From: Kiritimatiellia bacterium
Lineage (GTDB): Bacteria > Verrucomicrobiota > Kiritimatiellia > RFP12 > JAAYLN01
Assembly: GCA_017962605.1 (NCBI GenBank)
Contig: JAGCUY010000180.1
Coordinates: 28,368 to 92,367, forward strand
DNA length: 64,000 nt
Direction of reading: 5' to 3'
Shown here: positions 1-7,605 of the stretch, piece by piece
How the letters are laid out: the number at the start of each line of letters is the position of its first letter
Numbering within the stretch: position 1 is the first letter of the stretch
Notes under the pieces: generated by a model
The model's database searches: none
What the model saw: the letters and a program-made list of their open reading frames with translations, nothing else
What the model was told of the DNA's origin: nothing
Program-made: the position numbers and the translations under genes

Positions 1-395
1 GGCTCCCATGCGAAGCCTGCCCACTCCGCGCTCGGCGGAATGTCCTTGGACTGGCTCCAGAGCCGAGGGTCGAAGGTGTCCATCGGCTTGGCGCTCAACT
101 TCAGCGTCGCCCGCGCCGTCGAACGGTATTTGAAAGCGATGCGGTAGCGCGGCCCGCCGGGGAAGGCCGCAATGAAGCGAGCATCGTTCTTGAGGTTGAA
201 GCCGAACGCCGTGGCGGCGTCCGGCTTCGCGTCAAGGTGGAGAAGCCCCGCTTTCAGCGTCCATGTCCTGTCGCGCTGCGCCCAGCTCATGAACTTCGCC
301 TCGCCGAGTGTGCAACGAGAGGGTTCGGCGGGTGCCGTGACGGCCGCCAGAATAGTGGCGGCAACGGCCGCGACGGGGAAAGGCAGAGTCTTCAT
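1..395 (-). CDS. Secreted protein of unknown function, truncated by the window edge
   Basis: The first 131 codons are visible and the frame is still open at base 1, so the C-terminus lies outside. The start is the ATG at 393-395, with AAGGAG nine bases upstream (405-410). The N-terminus (MKTLPFPVAAVAATILAA) is a typical signal peptide ending near an Ala-x-Ala site, so the product is exported. After it comes a beta-rich stretch with YRIAFKYRS and TLKLSAKP, which resembles the jelly-roll carbohydrate-binding modules attached to secreted glycosidases; this is an inference from pattern only. It follows the beta-helix gene on the same strand with a 24-base gap and probably belongs to the same operon under the GntR-type regulator. 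Confidence 0.6.
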   Translation of the reverse strand, partial: MKTLPFPVAAVAATILAAVTAPAEPSRCTLGEAKFMSWAQRDRTWTLKAGLLHLDAKPDAATAFGFNLKNDARFIAAFPGGPRYRIAFKYRSTARATLKLSAKPMDTFDPRLWSQSKDIPPSAEWAGFAWE

Positions 396-419
396 GCGCG
401 GGCGCTCCTTCCCTGCCGT

Positions 420-2450
420 CTACCTGAACACGACAACCGTTCCGTTTTCGGAAGAGAACTCGAAGCAGCCATAGTCCGGCGATCCTCCCGAAATTCGCGG
501 AAGCGCGTTGTTGCGCAGCACCGTCACGCCATATTTGCCAGAATCAGCGATTGAATATGTGCCGTCGCCCATGTCGAATGGCCCGGTTTTTGCCCCGTCC
601 CCCATCCAGACACCGGCGACGCCCTTGTTGATGAACGGCGTGCCTCTCCTGAGACGGCGGTCGGTCGCAAGGTTTTCAAATGGCGGCTCGCCGCCCGGCA
701 TCATCGCCTTGTTGTAGTTGCGCAGTGCGGGAACCTCAGTCCACCAGTTTGCACGGAACGTGTCCGCGTATGTGTAGGTGATGTTCGTCACGGTGTTCAT
801 TGACGGCGGGAACGTGGACTTGCCGCAGTTCGACGAAAACACGCACCCCTTCACGAAGAAGTTCGAGACCGTTGCGGCGGAAATCTCCTGCCATTGGTTC
901 TTGTCATGATAGGGGAACAAGACAAAGCTGACGGTGCTGTCAACACAGTTTGACACGAATGTGCAGTATTCAACCGAAACCGGCGAATTGACGCCTTTCG
1001 TTCCTGAGTTGAATGACCCGAAACCGGATGAGGTTTCGCCGCCGTTGCCGGTGAAATACGAATTCCGCATTACGACGGCACCCTTGTTGTTGCCAGTTCC
1101 CGAAACCGAACCAATCGAATAGAACAGGGCGGTGTTGGAAAGGCAAAACACATCTGTCAGCAGCGCGCCGTCGCAATCCTGTAGGTAGAAACCTCCCCCT
1201 TGTCTGGCCTTGTTTGCGGCAATGACGCAGTTGCTGACGGACACGGAACCGGAATAGATGCCGCCACCTTGCCCTTTTGCCGTGTTCCAATCGCTGTCAA
1301 CCACCGCGTTGCCTTCGACAATGCTGTCCGCAAGCGAAGAAACCGTTGAAAGCCGGATTCCGCCGCCAATGCTTTCATTGCTGCCGGAGACGATGCGGTT
1401 GCCCGAAAAGCGGGAGTTCTCTATCTCGTAGTTCGCAACCGTAAGATTTGCCCCTCCGCCATACCCGGCGGCGCTGGCGGGAATTGCTTGAATCGTGTTT
1501 CCCGCGAACGTGCAGTTTCTGACAGACAGTCTTGCCGATGCACCGCCTTCGCCATGGAACCCCGCGCCAGATCTGTTCGCCGTGCAGTTGGTGATGAGGA
1601 CGTTCTCGAAGGTGTTGTCAACGTATGTCCTCTTGAACACACCGCCGCCGTAGCCCACGGCAGACGTAGGCGATGCGGCGTTGTTCGACGCCACGCAGTC
1701 GATTGCGACGAGTCCGTTGACATTCGCCCTGTTGAGCCATGCGCCACCGCCCTGAGGATAGGATGGGCTGCGCACGGCACAGTTGCTAACCGCCACGTCG
1801 CGGATCGTCATGGTGCCTTCCGCCGACTCGTTGTACGTGTATCCTGTCATGAATCCCCCGCCATACGCGCCCTTGGCCGCACCCGTTGTCTCTGCCGAAC
1901 AGTCGGCAAACAGCGTGTCCATGATGGTCGTGTTCTTCGCGGCGAAGAGTCCTCCGCCCTGGACGTTTGCCGACGACGAAACGGAGTGGCAGTTTCTCAC
2001 CACGCAGTTCGATACGACATAGTTGTTGCGCGGCAAGTAAAACCCCGCCGCATAACCATCGGTCGCGTAGCCGTTTGCCACGGTTATTCCATGGAATTGC
2101 GTCTCGTATCCCTCGCACTTGATGCAACGCACGGAGTTTTGCCCGTCGATGACAACGTCCTCAGGGTTCCCGCTCATTGAACGAACCTTGCAATAATTTT
2201 GGCCGCCGCGATCACCAAACACAATCGGGGCGTCAAGTTTATAGACTCCGTTCGATATCCAGAGCGTCGATGGCCATCCATCGACGAGTTTGCCCACGCC
2301 AGCCTGAATCGTCTTCATCGGGTTCGCCTGGGAGCCGTCCCCCGTCTCATCGTTGCCGTATTCGACCGATACATAGACCGTGTTGGCCACGGCTGTAAGC
2401 ACCGCGGAGCATCCTGCGAGCGCTATCAACATGTTCCTGATGTAGTTCAT
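420..2450 (-). CDS. Secreted right-handed parallel beta-helix protein
   Basis: A 676-residue exported protein. Residues 1-22 form a signal peptide (MNYIRNMLIALAGCSAVLTA). Immediately after it, GNDETGDGSQANPMKTIQAG is the DUF1565-like opening seen in pectate-lyase-type beta-helices. The rest is a long run of irregular coils rich in GGG, N and short V-x-N-C strands (for example GGGLFAAKNTTI, VSNCVVRNC), as in polymorphic outer-membrane proteins. I see no autotransporter beta-barrel. The last residues, GTVVVFR, resemble the C-terminal tails of the passenger proteins at 21485-36891. The ribosome site is GGAAGGAAC before the ATG. It lies 64 bases behind the GntR-type regulator, which may control it. 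Substrate unknown; a surface polysaccharide or mucin-binding role is a guess. Confidence 0.8.
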   Translation of the reverse strand: MNYIRNMLIALAGCSAVLTAVANTVYVSVEYGNDETGDGSQANPMKTIQAGVGKLVDGWPSTLWISNGVYKLDAPIVFGDRGGQNYCKVRSMSGNPEDVVIDGQNSVRCIKCEGYETQFHGITVANGYATDGYAAGFYLPRNNYVVSNCVVRNCHSVSSSANVQGGGLFAAKNTTIMDTLFADCSAETTGAAKGAYGGGFMTGYTYNESAEGTMTIRDVAVSNCAVRSPSYPQGGGAWLNRANVNGLVAIDCVASNNAASPTSAVGYGGGVFKRTYVDNTFENVLITNCTANRSGAGFHGEGGASARLSVRNCTFAGNTIQAIPASAAGYGGGANLTVANYEIENSRFSGNRIVSGSNESIGGGIRLSTVSSLADSIVEGNAVVDSDWNTAKGQGGGIYSGSVSVSNCVIAANKARQGGGFYLQDCDGALLTDVFCLSNTALFYSIGSVSGTGNNKGAVVMRNSYFTGNGGETSSGFGSFNSGTKGVNSPVSVEYCTFVSNCVDSTVSFVLFPYHDKNQWQEISAATVSNFFVKGCVFSSNCGKSTFPPSMNTVTNITYTYADTFRANWWTEVPALRNYNKAMMPGGEPPFENLATDRRLRRGTPFINKGVAGVWMGDGAKTGPFDMGDGTYSIADSGKYGVTVLRNNALPRISGGSPDYGCFEFSSENGTVVVFR

Positions 2451-2514
2451 TGTTTTGTTCCTTCCTTAGTTGTTTTGGTTAAATGGCGCTTTCACGGAAA
2501 ACACCCGAAAAAAC

Positions 2515-3621
2515 TCACAGAGTCGCCCCCTTCTGGAATTTCGGCGCGAGGGTGAGGGGGAAGTCGCCAGGGCGGCCTTCAAGTTGCGCCAGGATGGCGT
2601 CGGCGACTTTCCCCGCATCGCCTTCGGGGTCCATCTCCATCCTGGCGAGTTCCCTTGCGAAAACGGGGCCGTTGCCGAGGTTGGCCCATGTCGCCACGCG
2701 AACGACCTCCGGCACTTTGACGCCCGCCGCCGCAAAGGCCGCAAGCGCGCCCGCGCAGACGTAGTCATCGGAGAAGTAGAGGAGGTCGTGAAGCCACGCG
2801 CGTCCCTTCGCCAGCCGCGCCGCGAAAGCGTCACGGGCCGCGAATGCAATGGCTTCCGGCGCCTTTCCGCCCGGCGGCACGTCGACGACCCACCGCTCCG
2901 CTCGTATGCCAGCCGCCTTCAACGCCGCACCCAAGTCGTTGAATCGTTCGCATCCGACTTCAAGGACGCTGCGAACGCCCGCACGTCTTGCGGCTTCGGC
3001 CAGCTCGCCCGCCGCTGCGGCGCGGTCGTAGCGAACGTGGCCAACGCAGCCCCGGAGGCTGCATGTCGCCTTGTCGCCCAGCGTGACGAACGGAACGCCG
3101 GACTTCATCAGCAGCCTCTCCGCCGGGGGGTTGTCGAACATAGTGACCGCGAGCGAGACGGGGTGCGTGAGGTGGAGTTCCAGTTCGGCGAGATCGGGCG
3201 TTTCGGACGGCTTGGGCAAGACCGTCACCTGCGTGAAGAGCCATCCCGCCTTGACGAGACGCGCGCGGAGCACGGACGAAAAGACGTTGGCGTAGAAGCC
3301 GCGCCCGTCCGAGCGTTGGACGAAGAGGACGCTGCCGCGCCACAGTTTTTCCTTGCGGCCGAGAACCACGCTGCCCGCGCGGGGCCGGGGGATGATGAAG
3401 CCTGAGTCGGTCAGCGACTTCACCGCGGCGCGCGTGACGATGCGGCTCACGCCCAGCGCTGCGGCCAGGTCGCGCGTCGTCGGGATGACGTCGCCCTCCT
3501 TGAAGAAGCCGGAGACGATGCCATCGCGCAGCCCATCGACGACCTGCGAGACTAGTGTCGCGCGGCTTGATCTGGAGACGGCGAACGGGAGCGTCGGCGT
3601 TTTGCTTTTTTCGGTTTTCAT
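2515..3621 (-). CDS. GntR-family transcriptional regulator with LacI-like sensor domain
   Basis: A 368-residue DNA-binding regulator. Residues 18-85 form a GntR winged helix (VVDGLRDGIVSGFFKEGDVI, then TTRDLAAALGVSRIVTRAAV). Residues 100-360 resemble the periplasmic-binding-protein-like effector domain of LacI/AraR regulators, which usually senses a sugar. It heads a minus-strand unit with the beta-helix gene and the truncated secreted gene, so control of their export products is plausible. The start ATG lies only about 12 bases after a perfect -10 box, so the message would have almost no leader and no Shine-Dalgarno site. No later methionine fits the start of the domain, which supports this start. 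Confidence 0.82.
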   Translation of the reverse strand: MKTEKSKTPTLPFAVSRSSRATLVSQVVDGLRDGIVSGFFKEGDVIPTTRDLAAALGVSRIVTRAAVKSLTDSGFIIPRPRAGSVVLGRKEKLWRGSVLFVQRSDGRGFYANVFSSVLRARLVKAGWLFTQVTVLPKPSETPDLAELELHLTHPVSLAVTMFDNPPAERLLMKSGVPFVTLGDKATCSLRGCVGHVRYDRAAAAGELAEAARRAGVRSVLEVGCERFNDLGAALKAAGIRAERWVVDVPPGGKAPEAIAFAARDAFAARLAKGRAWLHDLLYFSDDYVCAGALAAFAAAGVKVPEVVRVATWANLGNGPVFARELARMEMDPEGDAGKVADAILAQLEGRPGDFPLTLAPKFQKGATL

Positions 3622-3633
3622 TTTCGGGCCACA

Positions 3634-3662
3634 ATTATACCCAATAGCCCAAACTTTGTCAA
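3634..3662 (-). promoter_or_regulatory. Consensus sigma70 promoter of the GntR-type regulator
   Basis: Read on the minus strand: TTGACA (3657-3662), a 17-base spacer, then TATAAT (3634-3639). Both boxes match the consensus perfectly. Transcription should begin near 3627, about six bases before the ATG of the regulator. Confidence 0.85.
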
Positions 3663-3718
3663 GCGGGGTTTTCGGGTGTGGAAAAGATTATCATGCTGGT
3701 CAAGGCGCTACCGCGCCG

Positions 3719-4014
3719 AGGCAGGGAAACTGCCGCACCCCCGCTGTGTGGGCCATCGGCCTCGATGGGACGGCATTGATGCAAGCATCATGCGTCCGCA
3801 TCCATGCCGTGTGGCTTCGCCACGGTGCGCCAGACTGGGAATCCGCCTCCGGCGGACTAGAAAATATCTTGGAAGGAGGTCGCAAGCTGTTGAGCCGTGT
3901 AGAAGTGGAGAAATGGAGATGTAATTGAACCTCTACATCTCTACACCTCTACACGGCTTAAAGATATTCCCCTTTTCCAGTTTCCAAGGTTCGGCGCGGT
4001 AGCGCCTGGGAGGG
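3719..4014. repeat. Dispersed intergenic repeat, copy A
   Basis: This fills the gap between the GntR-type regulator and the DUF4143 gene. It is closely similar to copy B at 5328-5770 in the same orientation; shared blocks include GCAAGCATCATGCGTCCGCA and CAGACTGGGAATCCGCCTCC. The unit is a chain of tiny palindromes (GGCCATCGGCC, GGCTTCGCC, GGCGCGGTAGCGCC) followed by a CTCTACA tandem stretch (3931-3956). Copy A lacks a block of roughly 130 bases present in B between the CCCTTTTCCAGTTT and TTTCCAAGGTTCGG blocks. I see no coding potential. Confidence 0.85.
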
Positions 4015-4024
4015 AGGCGGAGGG

Positions 4025-5161
4025 CTAGAAGAGTTCGCCCGACCATAATCGGGCAATGAACTCCTGCCACGGGAGAATGACTATTCCCTCAACGTCGCGC
4101 GGGCGCGGTTCCCTGCAGACAAGAATGCGGTGGCGGAACTGCCCCTCCTCGCCAATTGCGCGAAGTTCGCGGAGGTCATCCTTCGTCGCGTTGCGCGTGG
4201 TCTTGGTTTCAATTGCGACCTCCCCGTTCACAACAAAATCCACTTCGAGGTTCGTCCGCGTTCGCCAGTAGGCGATTTCCGCATCGCGGCGAAATGTGTC
4301 CGCGTATGAGGATATCTCATGGAGTATCCAGCTCTCGAAGGCATGGCCGTATTCCGCCGTGCCGGGAACCAGTTCCCTGCGGCCTTGGAGGCGGTGCGCC
4401 ACACCCGTGTCGAAAAGGTAGAATTTCGCCGTCTCGACTGTCTTGCGAGAGCGTCCCTTCTGCCATACGGGGACCTCGCGGGCAAGAAGCGTGTCCTTGA
4501 GAATCTTGAAATATTCCTGAACGGTGCTGCGCGCAATCTGAGCGTCAGAGGCAATGGCCTGGTAGTTTATCTGTTCGCCGCTCGACAGTGCGGCGACCTC
4601 AAGAAAGCGACTGAAGGCAGGAAGGTTGCGCGTCGCCCCCTCCTGCATTATCTCCTGCTCAAGATAAAGCGAAACATACCCTGCCAGGTCTTCATCCGGG
4701 TCGTCCGAGCCCCAAATGCCTGGGACAAGGCCGTGACTTAGTGCCTTGTCGAGATTGAAGCGCGTTCCGAGTTCTGATGCGGAAAAAGGGTGCAAATTCC
4801 GAATCCGCGCTCGTCCGCCGAGGAGATTGACTCCGCCTTTGCGCAATTTGCGGGCGCTTGATCCTGTAAGGAGGAAGCGGATGCCTTTTTCCTCAATCAG
4901 GCGATGGACTTCATCCAGCAACGAGGGCATCTTTTGGATTTCGTCTATGACAACGGGGCGGCCGTCGCCGCATGTCTCTTCGATGTAGTTCGAGTTTCGA
5001 GCCAGGCGCGTAAAGGTGTCGCCAGAAAGCAGGTCGAACACATGCGCGTCTGGCAGCGTTTCCCTTACAAGCGAAGTCTTACCGCACTGGCGCGGCCCGA
5101 AAAGGAAGCAGGACTTCTTCTGCAAGACGGAGGCTATGTCTAGTTTCCGAGCGACATACAT
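4025..5161 (-). CDS. DUF4143-family AAA ATPase
   Basis: A 378-residue ATPase of the AAA/DUF4143 family, widespread and of unknown physiological role. Walker A is GPRQCGKTS (residues about 20-30), Walker B is VVIDEIQK, sensor 1 is LLTGSSARKL, and the DUF4143 C-terminal domain follows, including VDFVVNGEVAIETKT, which looks like a PD-(D/E)XK-type fold. I placed the start at MYVARKL (ATG 5159-5161, preceded by GGGGTG) because family members begin just before this residue run; the frame is open 17 codons further. It is flanked by two direct copies of the same dispersed repeat and preceded by AAAATCG palindromes, so it looks like an accessory cassette. A second family member sits at 52178. Confidence 0.85.
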   Translation of the reverse strand: MYVARKLDIASVLQKKSCFLFGPRQCGKTSLVRETLPDAHVFDLLSGDTFTRLARNSNYIEETCGDGRPVVIDEIQKMPSLLDEVHRLIEEKGIRFLLTGSSARKLRKGGVNLLGGRARIRNLHPFSASELGTRFNLDKALSHGLVPGIWGSDDPDEDLAGYVSLYLEQEIMQEGATRNLPAFSRFLEVAALSSGEQINYQAIASDAQIARSTVQEYFKILKDTLLAREVPVWQKGRSRKTVETAKFYLFDTGVAHRLQGRRELVPGTAEYGHAFESWILHEISSYADTFRRDAEIAYWRTRTNLEVDFVVNGEVAIETKTTRNATKDDLRELRAIGEEGQFRHRILVCREPRPRDVEGIVILPWQEFIARLWSGELF

Positions 5162-5242
5162 GGTTTCACCCCATTGGGAAAAGGACTTTATTATGATAAA
5201 AGATAGCAACAAGTTTAGCAGTTGAGAGCCGCTTTGTCAATG

Positions 5243-5301
5243 AAAATCGCCAACTATGTCGGCATTTTTGCAACAAAATCGCCAACTCTGTCGGCGATTT
5301 T
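5243..5301. promoter_or_regulatory. Two tandem palindromes upstream of the DUF4143 gene
   Basis: Two near-identical elements lie 80-140 bases upstream of the ATPase start. The second (5275-5301) has arms AAAATCGCC and GGCGATTTT around the loop AACTCTGTC. The first (5243-5268) is the same with one or two changes. They could be an operator or a bidirectional hairpin. Similar AAAATCG/CGATTTT elements stand before the other DUF4143 gene (52082-52140). Confidence 0.6.
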
Positions 5302-5327
5302 ACATCAAATGGGGTGGAAGTTTCCTA

Positions 5328-5770
5328 TGAGAGGCAGGGAAACTGTCGAGTAGCCCGCTGCGCGGGCCAACGGCCTCGATGCGACAGCATTGATGCAAGC
5401 ATCATGCGTCCGCATCCATGCCGTGCGGCTTCGCCACAGTGCGCCAGACTGGGAATCCGCCTCCGGCGGTTTGGAAAAGATTTTGGAAGGGGTTCGCAAT
5501 CTGATGAGCCGTGTAGAAGTGGAGATGTAATTGAACCTCTACACCTCTACACGGCTTAAAGATCTTCCCCTTTTCCAGTTTTCCCGTGCCGCGAAGCGGC
5601 CTTCCCAATCTGCCGGGGGCGGCCATCGGCCGTGCGACAGGGCTGGCGACGCATGAAGCTTGCTTCAAGGCGGCGGCAGCCACGGCGTATGTGCGCGTAG
5701 CGCGTTCCCGGCAGTTTCCAAGGTTCGGCGCGGTAGCGCCTGGGAGGTTTGGCGCAAGCGCCTGGGAGGT
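5328..5770. repeat. Dispersed intergenic repeat, copy B (extended form)
   Basis: Direct copy of the repeat at 3719-4014, with an extra block (about 5585-5715) made of micro-palindromes such as GCCGCGAAGCGGC and GGCGGCCATCGGCCG. The extra block recurs in inverted orientation near 53460-53640. Several stems differ between copies but still pair (for example GCCCGC with GCGGGC around TGC at 5355-5369). No coding potential seen. Confidence 0.82.
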
Positions 5771-5866
5771 TGAGAGGTTGAAATGTGAAAATGTGGAAAT
5801 GTTGCCAATGGCCAATCCCTAATCCCGAATCCCGCTTGTTAACGATACGGGGAACAGGGTAGGGGA
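5771..5866. repeat. Short tandem heptamer/octamer words
   Basis: Contains AGGTTGAGAGGTTGAAATG, TGTGAAAATGTGGAAATG, CCAATGGCCAATCCC and GAATCCCG words. The same words recur at 11020-11130 and 17941-18000. Nothing coding is visible up to the stop codon of the next gene. Confidence 0.7.
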
Positions 5867-7591
5867 TTAGGGGGCGAGGAAGAGCGTCGCTATTTGCCAG
5901 CCCGGAAGATCGGGGATGACGACGACCAGTTCCTCAGGCGATGCCCCGTCCTCGCACTCGACGGCAATTGGCTCGGCCATTGTCGGGGTTTGCATGAAGA
6001 CTTCACGCGAGACGGGACGGCGAATGCGCACGCGGAGTTCATCGGTGCCGCCAATAGACAGGTTGAGCAATGTGACGCTGTCGAGACGGCCATCTTCGCG
6101 GACTCGCAGCAGGATGCGCAGCGGGCGGATGGCATCGACACGCACCGGGAATGTGCCGCCGGTCGCGGCGTCGAGGTCGTCGAGAAGCTTCGTCCGGCGG
6201 CTCGCCAGCGGATATTTCCCCATGTCCGCGACATCAACGACTGCGCTCGAAGCGAGGACGGCCTTGTCGGCATCGGTCATTTCGCGGCGCGACTTGTCGG
6301 TCAAATACCAGACCTTCGTCCCGCTCTCGGCCACGGTCACGGGGATCCCGGCGCAGGCGAGGTCAAAGTCCATGGGATCGCGTAGGTCGAAGTCTGGCGT
6401 CTCGCTGGCGGCAGAGCCAATGAACCGAGCCACGCCTCCGAGGCGCGTTTTCCGCGTCGATGCGGCCAGGCGCTCGAAGTATGGGCGTGCGCGGTGGAGC
6501 GTTCGCAGGAAGCGGTCGTATTCCTCGACAGGCTCCGGCGCCTCCCCGGCGAACCAGTAGAGCGAGAGCGAGTCGCAGCCTGAGGCTAGGGCGAGGGCGC
6601 ATTCTGTCATGATTGCCCCCGGTGACTTGTGCAGGACGTGGCGCGGGTAGGTCTCCTGCTCGTAGCAAACCGACGCGACGATGCCATCATAGGCGCGGCA
6701 GCGTTCGGCCTCGCGGGCGACGCTCAGGCACTTGGCGACCATTCCACGCGGCTCCGCCTCTGTGTAGAAGCCGGCGCCGGGTCGGATGCCTACCCGCTTG
6801 CGCGAAGACCCGGAGAGGGCCTCCAGCAGCGGGCGGTAGCTTGACGCGGTGTAGATGGTGTCCGACCATACCGCCTGATAGGCAAGGCGGCAGGGGCTTC
6901 CAAGCGCGTCTGCGGCTTCGCGGACTGTGGCGGCGTAAATGGCAAGCGACTCGGCGTTGAAGTCAATCCAGGCGGCGCGGAGCGGTTCCCTGGGGGAATC
7001 CGAGAAGAGGCGCTCGACAAGCGTCTCGCGCGTCCAGTTCCCGCCGGTCTTTTCGTTGAAGGCGGCGATGCAGCGCGGGCAGAAGCATCCGTGCGGCTTG
7101 CACACGCCCAGGCGGAGGTCGTCGTCGATCCAGTACGAGCCTGGGTTGACGACGCGCAGGACTGTCTTCGCGTAGTTGAATTCGTAGTCAAGGACAAGGG
7201 GCGAGCGCGGGCAGAGGAAGTTGATTCGCTCGCCGTCGCGGCCCATCTGCCAGGCATCTTCGGGGAAGGTCTGCTCGCCGGGCTTCGGCGTGCCGTCATG
7301 CGCCTCACCGTGGCCGAGCGTCAGCCCCTGCTGGTAGGAGGGGATGACGCCGATTTCATTGCATAGCGGACGGTAGGCGGCGAAGGTCGCGCATTCCTTC
7401 TCAAGCGCGGGGATTGTCTTGCGGGAGCCGGTCGCGAACCAGAACTCGTCGCATGCCCCCTGGTGGCGTCGGTGGCAGTCAACGAGCTGCCCGAAGAGGT
7501 CCGGACGCCCGTTGACTCCCATCGTGTGGCGGATTACAATGAAGGGCCAGTCATCCGCGCCGCCAAGCGGCTTTCCAGACTTGTCTTTCAT
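5867..7591 (-). CDS. Hydrolase-like TIM-barrel protein, function unknown
   Basis: A 574-residue protein without signal peptide, so probably cytoplasmic. The middle contains SYWIDDDLRLGVCKPHGC followed by FCPRCIAAFNEKTGG, a pattern I associate with glycoside-hydrolase-like barrels of the GH42/beta-galactosidase-trimerisation type, but the catalytic acids cannot be named with confidence. The C-terminal third (VRVRIRRPVSREVFMQTPT) looks like a beta-sandwich. It starts 14 bases after the leuS stop on the same strand, with no clear ribosome site (GCGGCG only), which suggests translational coupling to leuS. A role in breakdown of imported oligosaccharides would fit the rest of the genome but is an inference. 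Confidence 0.55.
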   Translation of the reverse strand: MKDKSGKPLGGADDWPFIVIRHTMGVNGRPDLFGQLVDCHRRHQGACDEFWFATGSRKTIPALEKECATFAAYRPLCNEIGVIPSYQQGLTLGHGEAHDGTPKPGEQTFPEDAWQMGRDGERINFLCPRSPLVLDYEFNYAKTVLRVVNPGSYWIDDDLRLGVCKPHGCFCPRCIAAFNEKTGGNWTRETLVERLFSDSPREPLRAAWIDFNAESLAIYAATVREAADALGSPCRLAYQAVWSDTIYTASSYRPLLEALSGSSRKRVGIRPGAGFYTEAEPRGMVAKCLSVAREAERCRAYDGIVASVCYEQETYPRHVLHKSPGAIMTECALALASGCDSLSLYWFAGEAPEPVEEYDRFLRTLHRARPYFERLAASTRKTRLGGVARFIGSAASETPDFDLRDPMDFDLACAGIPVTVAESGTKVWYLTDKSRREMTDADKAVLASSAVVDVADMGKYPLASRRTKLLDDLDAATGGTFPVRVDAIRPLRILLRVREDGRLDSVTLLNLSIGGTDELRVRIRRPVSREVFMQTPTMAEPIAVECEDGASPEELVVVIPDLPGWQIATLFLAP

Positions 7592-7605
7592 CGCCGCAGG
7601 GCGGG

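Noticed and set aside
3716..3928. Small open frames within the intergenic repeats A, B and C
   Set aside because: They follow the repeat units, lack ribosome sites and are not kept in frame between copies.
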